Source: UBA5399 sp964464145 (GTDB lineage: Bacteria; Bacillota; Clostridia; Christensenellales; Christensenellaceae). Taken from it: a stretch of DNA of 16,591 nucleotides. Made by a program: the position numbers and the translations under genes. Each line of letters opens with the position of its first letter. The stretch's first letter is position 1. Of this stretch, positions 14,748 to 16,591 are shown piece by piece. The notes under the pieces are model-generated. The model made no database searches. It saw only the letters and a program-made list of their open reading frames with translations, and had not been told where the DNA came from. The stretch spans positions 1 to 16,591 of the forward strand of contig CAYXFB010000062.1 in NCBI GenBank assembly GCA_964464145.1, in the 5' to 3' direction.

Positions 14748-16382
14748 ATGCCCATCACAGAGATACTCAAAAGGAACGCGCGCGATTTTGCCAACGAAAT
14801 AAGCCTTGTGGAGCTTAATCCTGAGCTTCAGGATCACCATGAACGCACTTGGAAGGAATACGAGCTGGTGGAGCCCGGGCACGCGAAGGGCTATCGCTTC
14901 GAAATGAGCTGGGCGGAATTCAACGCCAAATCCAACCGCCTCGCCAACCTGCTTTTGGCGCGCGGCATAACGAAGGGCAAGAAGGTCTCCATACTGCTTA
15001 TGAACTGTTTGGACTGGCTGCCCATATATTTCGGCATACTAAAGACGGGCGCGGTGGTGGTTCCGCTGAACTTCCGCTATGCCTCGGACGAAATAAAATA
15101 TTGCTTAGAGCTTTCTGAATCTGACGCGCTTTTCTTTGGGCCGGAATTCATAGACCGCGTGGAGACAATAAAGGACGATATACCCCGCGTGAAGGATATA
15201 CTTTTTGTGGGCGAGGCCTGCCCGCGCTTTGCGCACAGGTACGATGAGCTTATAGAGGCAATGCCCGATACCGAACCCTCCGTGCCCATAGACGACGCGG
15301 AGGACGCGGCCATATATTTTTCCTCGGGCACAACGGGCTTTCCCAAGGCCATACTGCACTCCCACGCCAGCCTCATGTCGGCCTGCGAAACGGAGCAAAA
15401 CCACCACGGCCAAACGCACGAGGACGTATTTCTGTGCATACCCCCGCTATACCACACGGGCGCCAAGATGCACTGGTTTGGCAGCTTTTTGGTGGGCGGC
15501 CGCGCCGTGCTGCTGCGCGGTGTAAAGCCGAGGTGGATACTCAAGGCCGCCAGCGACGAGCAGGCCAGCATAGTTTGGCTGCTGGTGCCCTGGGCGCAGG
15601 ATATACTGGACGCAATAGACAGCGGACGGGTAAACCTTGAGGACTACGATCTTTCCCCGCTTCGCCTCATGCACATAGGCGCGCAGCCCGTTCCCCCCAG
15701 CCTTATAACACGCTGGCTCAAATATTTCCCGCACCACCAGTATGACACCAACTACGGCCTCAGCGAATCAGCCGGGCCGGGCTGTGTACATCTGGGTGTG
15801 GAAAATATACACAAGGTGGGCGCTATAGGCGTGCCCGGCTATAAATGGGAGGCCGAAATAGCGGATGAGAACGGCCAAATACTGCCGGACGGCGAGGTGG
15901 GCGAGCTCATAGTGCGCGGACCCGGCCTCATGAACTGCTATTTTAACGACGAGGAAGCCACGGCGGCCACGCTCAAGGGCGGCTGGCTCTTCACAGGCGA
16001 CATGGCGCGTCGGGACGAGGACGGCTTCATATTCCTGGTGGATCGCAAAAAGGACGTTATAATAACGGGCGGCGAAAATATTTACCCGGTGCAGATAGAG
16101 GATTTCTTGCACAAGCACGATGGTATAAAGGACGTTGCGGTGATAGGCATGCCCGATCACCGTTTGGGCGAGATACCCGCCGCCATAATAGAGCTGAAGC
16201 CGGAGGCGAACTGCACGGAGGAGGATATAGCCTACTTCTGCAAGGCGCTGCCACGCTACAAGCGCCCGCGCCGCGTTATATTCGCCGAGGTGCCGCGCAA
16301 CCCCACGGGCAAGATAGAAAAGCCCAAGCTTCGCGAAATATATTGCGGCGAAAACGTGGTGGAAAAACAAACAAAATCCTGA
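14748..16382 (+). CDS. AMP-forming acyl-CoA synthetase (class I adenylate-forming family)
   Basis: This 544-residue enzyme would activate a carboxylic acid as acyl-AMP and then form a CoA thioester in the cytoplasm. The ATP-binding loop SSGTTGFPK is at 192-200. YGLSESAG is the A5-type motif, TGD with Asp418 binds the ribose hydroxyls, DRKKDVIITGGENIYP marks the hinge, and NPTGK carries the likely catalytic Lys522. The N-terminal ~50 residues contain an insertion (ELQDHHERTWKEYELVEPG) before the usual MSWAEFN start of the fold. The substrate is not predictable; medium- or long-chain, aromatic or bile-acid-like carboxylates are all possible. Of 42 isoleucine codons, 40 are AUA by hand count. 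Its promoter suggests separate expression from the gld-like operon. It is not truncated: the stop lies 6 bp before an insertion sequence. Confidence 0.88.
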   Translation: MPITEILKRNARDFANEISLVELNPELQDHHERTWKEYELVEPGHAKGYRFEMSWAEFNAKSNRLANLLLARGITKGKKVSILLMNCLDWLPIYFGILKTGAVVVPLNFRYASDEIKYCLELSESDALFFGPEFIDRVETIKDDIPRVKDILFVGEACPRFAHRYDELIEAMPDTEPSVPIDDAEDAAIYFSSGTTGFPKAILHSHASLMSACETEQNHHGQTHEDVFLCIPPLYHTGAKMHWFGSFLVGGRAVLLRGVKPRWILKAASDEQASIVWLLVPWAQDILDAIDSGRVNLEDYDLSPLRLMHIGAQPVPPSLITRWLKYFPHHQYDTNYGLSESAGPGCVHLGVENIHKVGAIGVPGYKWEAEIADENGQILPDGEVGELIVRGPGLMNCYFNDEEATAATLKGGWLFTGDMARRDEDGFIFLVDRKKDVIITGGENIYPVQIEDFLHKHDGIKDVAVIGMPDHRLGEIPAAIIELKPEANCTEEDIAYFCKALPRYKRPRRVIFAEVPRNPTGKIEKPKLREIYCGENVVEKQTKS

Positions 16383-16422
16383 TTCTAAGGGGCTGTCTCA
16401 GAAAGAAACAAGGCTCAAAGCA

Positions 16423-16460
16423 AAAAAACAGGCAAGTGCGTGAGCACAAGCCTGTTTTTT
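16423..16460. terminator. Bidirectional hairpin terminator inside the IS end
   Basis: AAAAAACAGGC (16423-16433) pairs with GCCTGTTTTTT (16450-16460), and the inner GTGC/GCAC (16436-16439, 16444-16447) extends the stem. It is flanked by A- and T-tracts, so it can terminate both ways. In this position it would end ligase transcription and shield the transposase from read-through. Confidence 0.7.
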
Positions 16461-16479
16461 GTTGTAGAATGAATTTAAA

Positions 16480-16591
16480 ATGAACCTACAACAATTACAA
16501 AATAACGTATTCACAGCAGAAAATCAAGTGGTATTGCCAATCAATGTTGCAACGATGATACCCGCAGATGCAAAAGTAAGGCTGCTCAATG
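16480..16591 (+). CDS. IS1182-like transposase, N-terminus only (runs off the window)
   Basis: ATG at 16480 opens a frame of 37 complete codons up to the window edge, beginning MNLQQLQNNVFTAENQVVLP and continuing with INVATMIPADAKVRLLN. The pattern of a hydrophobic LPIN/LP-D stretch followed by a (IP)xDxxVR motif matches the N-terminal region of IS1182/DDE transposases. The catalytic DDE core is outside the window. No strong Shine-Dalgarno is seen before the ATG, consistent with low expression of transposases. Confidence 0.6.
   Translation, partial: MNLQQLQNNVFTAENQVVLPINVATMIPADAKVRLLN

Larger units (their letters stand above)
16389..16591 (+). mobile_element. Left end of an IS1182-like insertion sequence (partial)
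   Basis: The element begins GGGGCTGTCTCAGAAAG at 16389, a terminal inverted repeat form common in the IS1182 family. It is followed by a stem-loop and the start of a transposase gene. The right end is outside the window, so the target duplication cannot be checked. It inserted just past the stop codon of the ligase gene without breaking it. Confidence 0.7.

Noticed and set aside
1..16591. CRISPR array, tRNA, rRNA, toxin-antitoxin or phage-defence genes
   Set aside because: I found no regularly spaced repeats, no tRNA-like or rRNA-like stretches, and no proteins of these classes on either strand.

Overview
The window looks like a piece of a Bacillota genome, probably a Clostridia-type organism with roughly half G+C. 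The evidence is strong AGGAGG-type ribosome binding sites, two TTG starts supported by such sites, two lipobox lipoproteins and a PrsA-like foldase. No rRNA, tRNA or other lineage marker is present, so this placement is an inference. Isoleucine is written almost entirely as AUA in the right-hand genes, which is unusual at this base composition.

Left part (1-8800), a sugar locus. Two tandem paralogous cupin proteins resembling type I phosphomannose isomerase (66-1265 and 1296-2492) run leftward. An L-fucose/L-arabinose-isomerase-family protein (3305-4765) and a complete RbsABC/MglABC-type sugar importer (ATPase 4889-6376, permease 6383-7366, lipoprotein binding protein 7457-8641) run rightward. 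The two arms are separated by an 812-bp non-coding region. It holds a good leftward promoter, a near-consensus rightward promoter (TTGACA, 17 bp, TATTAT), a perfect 12-bp LacI-type palindrome (GGTAACGTTACC), a pair of 20-nt direct repeats and several potential hairpins in what would be a leader of about 400 nt. The likely logic is uptake of a sugar by the ABC importer followed by aldose-ketose isomerisation. The sugar cannot be named, and no kinase, aldolase or local regulator is visible. A 13-bp perfect hairpin (8744-8775) closes the region.

Middle part (8944-14574), a tightly spaced five-gene operon: an ABC ATPase (GldA-like), an ABC-2 permease (GldF-like), a GldG-like membrane-anchored protein, a DUF4340 membrane-anchored protein, and a lipoprotein with SurA/PrsA-type foldase organisation. 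It looks like a cell-envelope ABC complex with two large extracytoplasmic subunits and a dedicated chaperone. Its substrate is unknown.

Right part (14748-16382): an acyl-CoA-synthetase-type AMP-forming ligase with its own promoter candidates. The start is best placed at the ATG at 14748.

Edges: the last ~200 bases are the left end of an IS1182-like insertion sequence (terminal GGGGCTGTCTCA at 16389, a hairpin, and the first 37 codons of a transposase that runs off the window). The first ~49 bases resemble the end of an ISL3-like element lying to the left. The segment is therefore probably bracketed by two different mobile elements.
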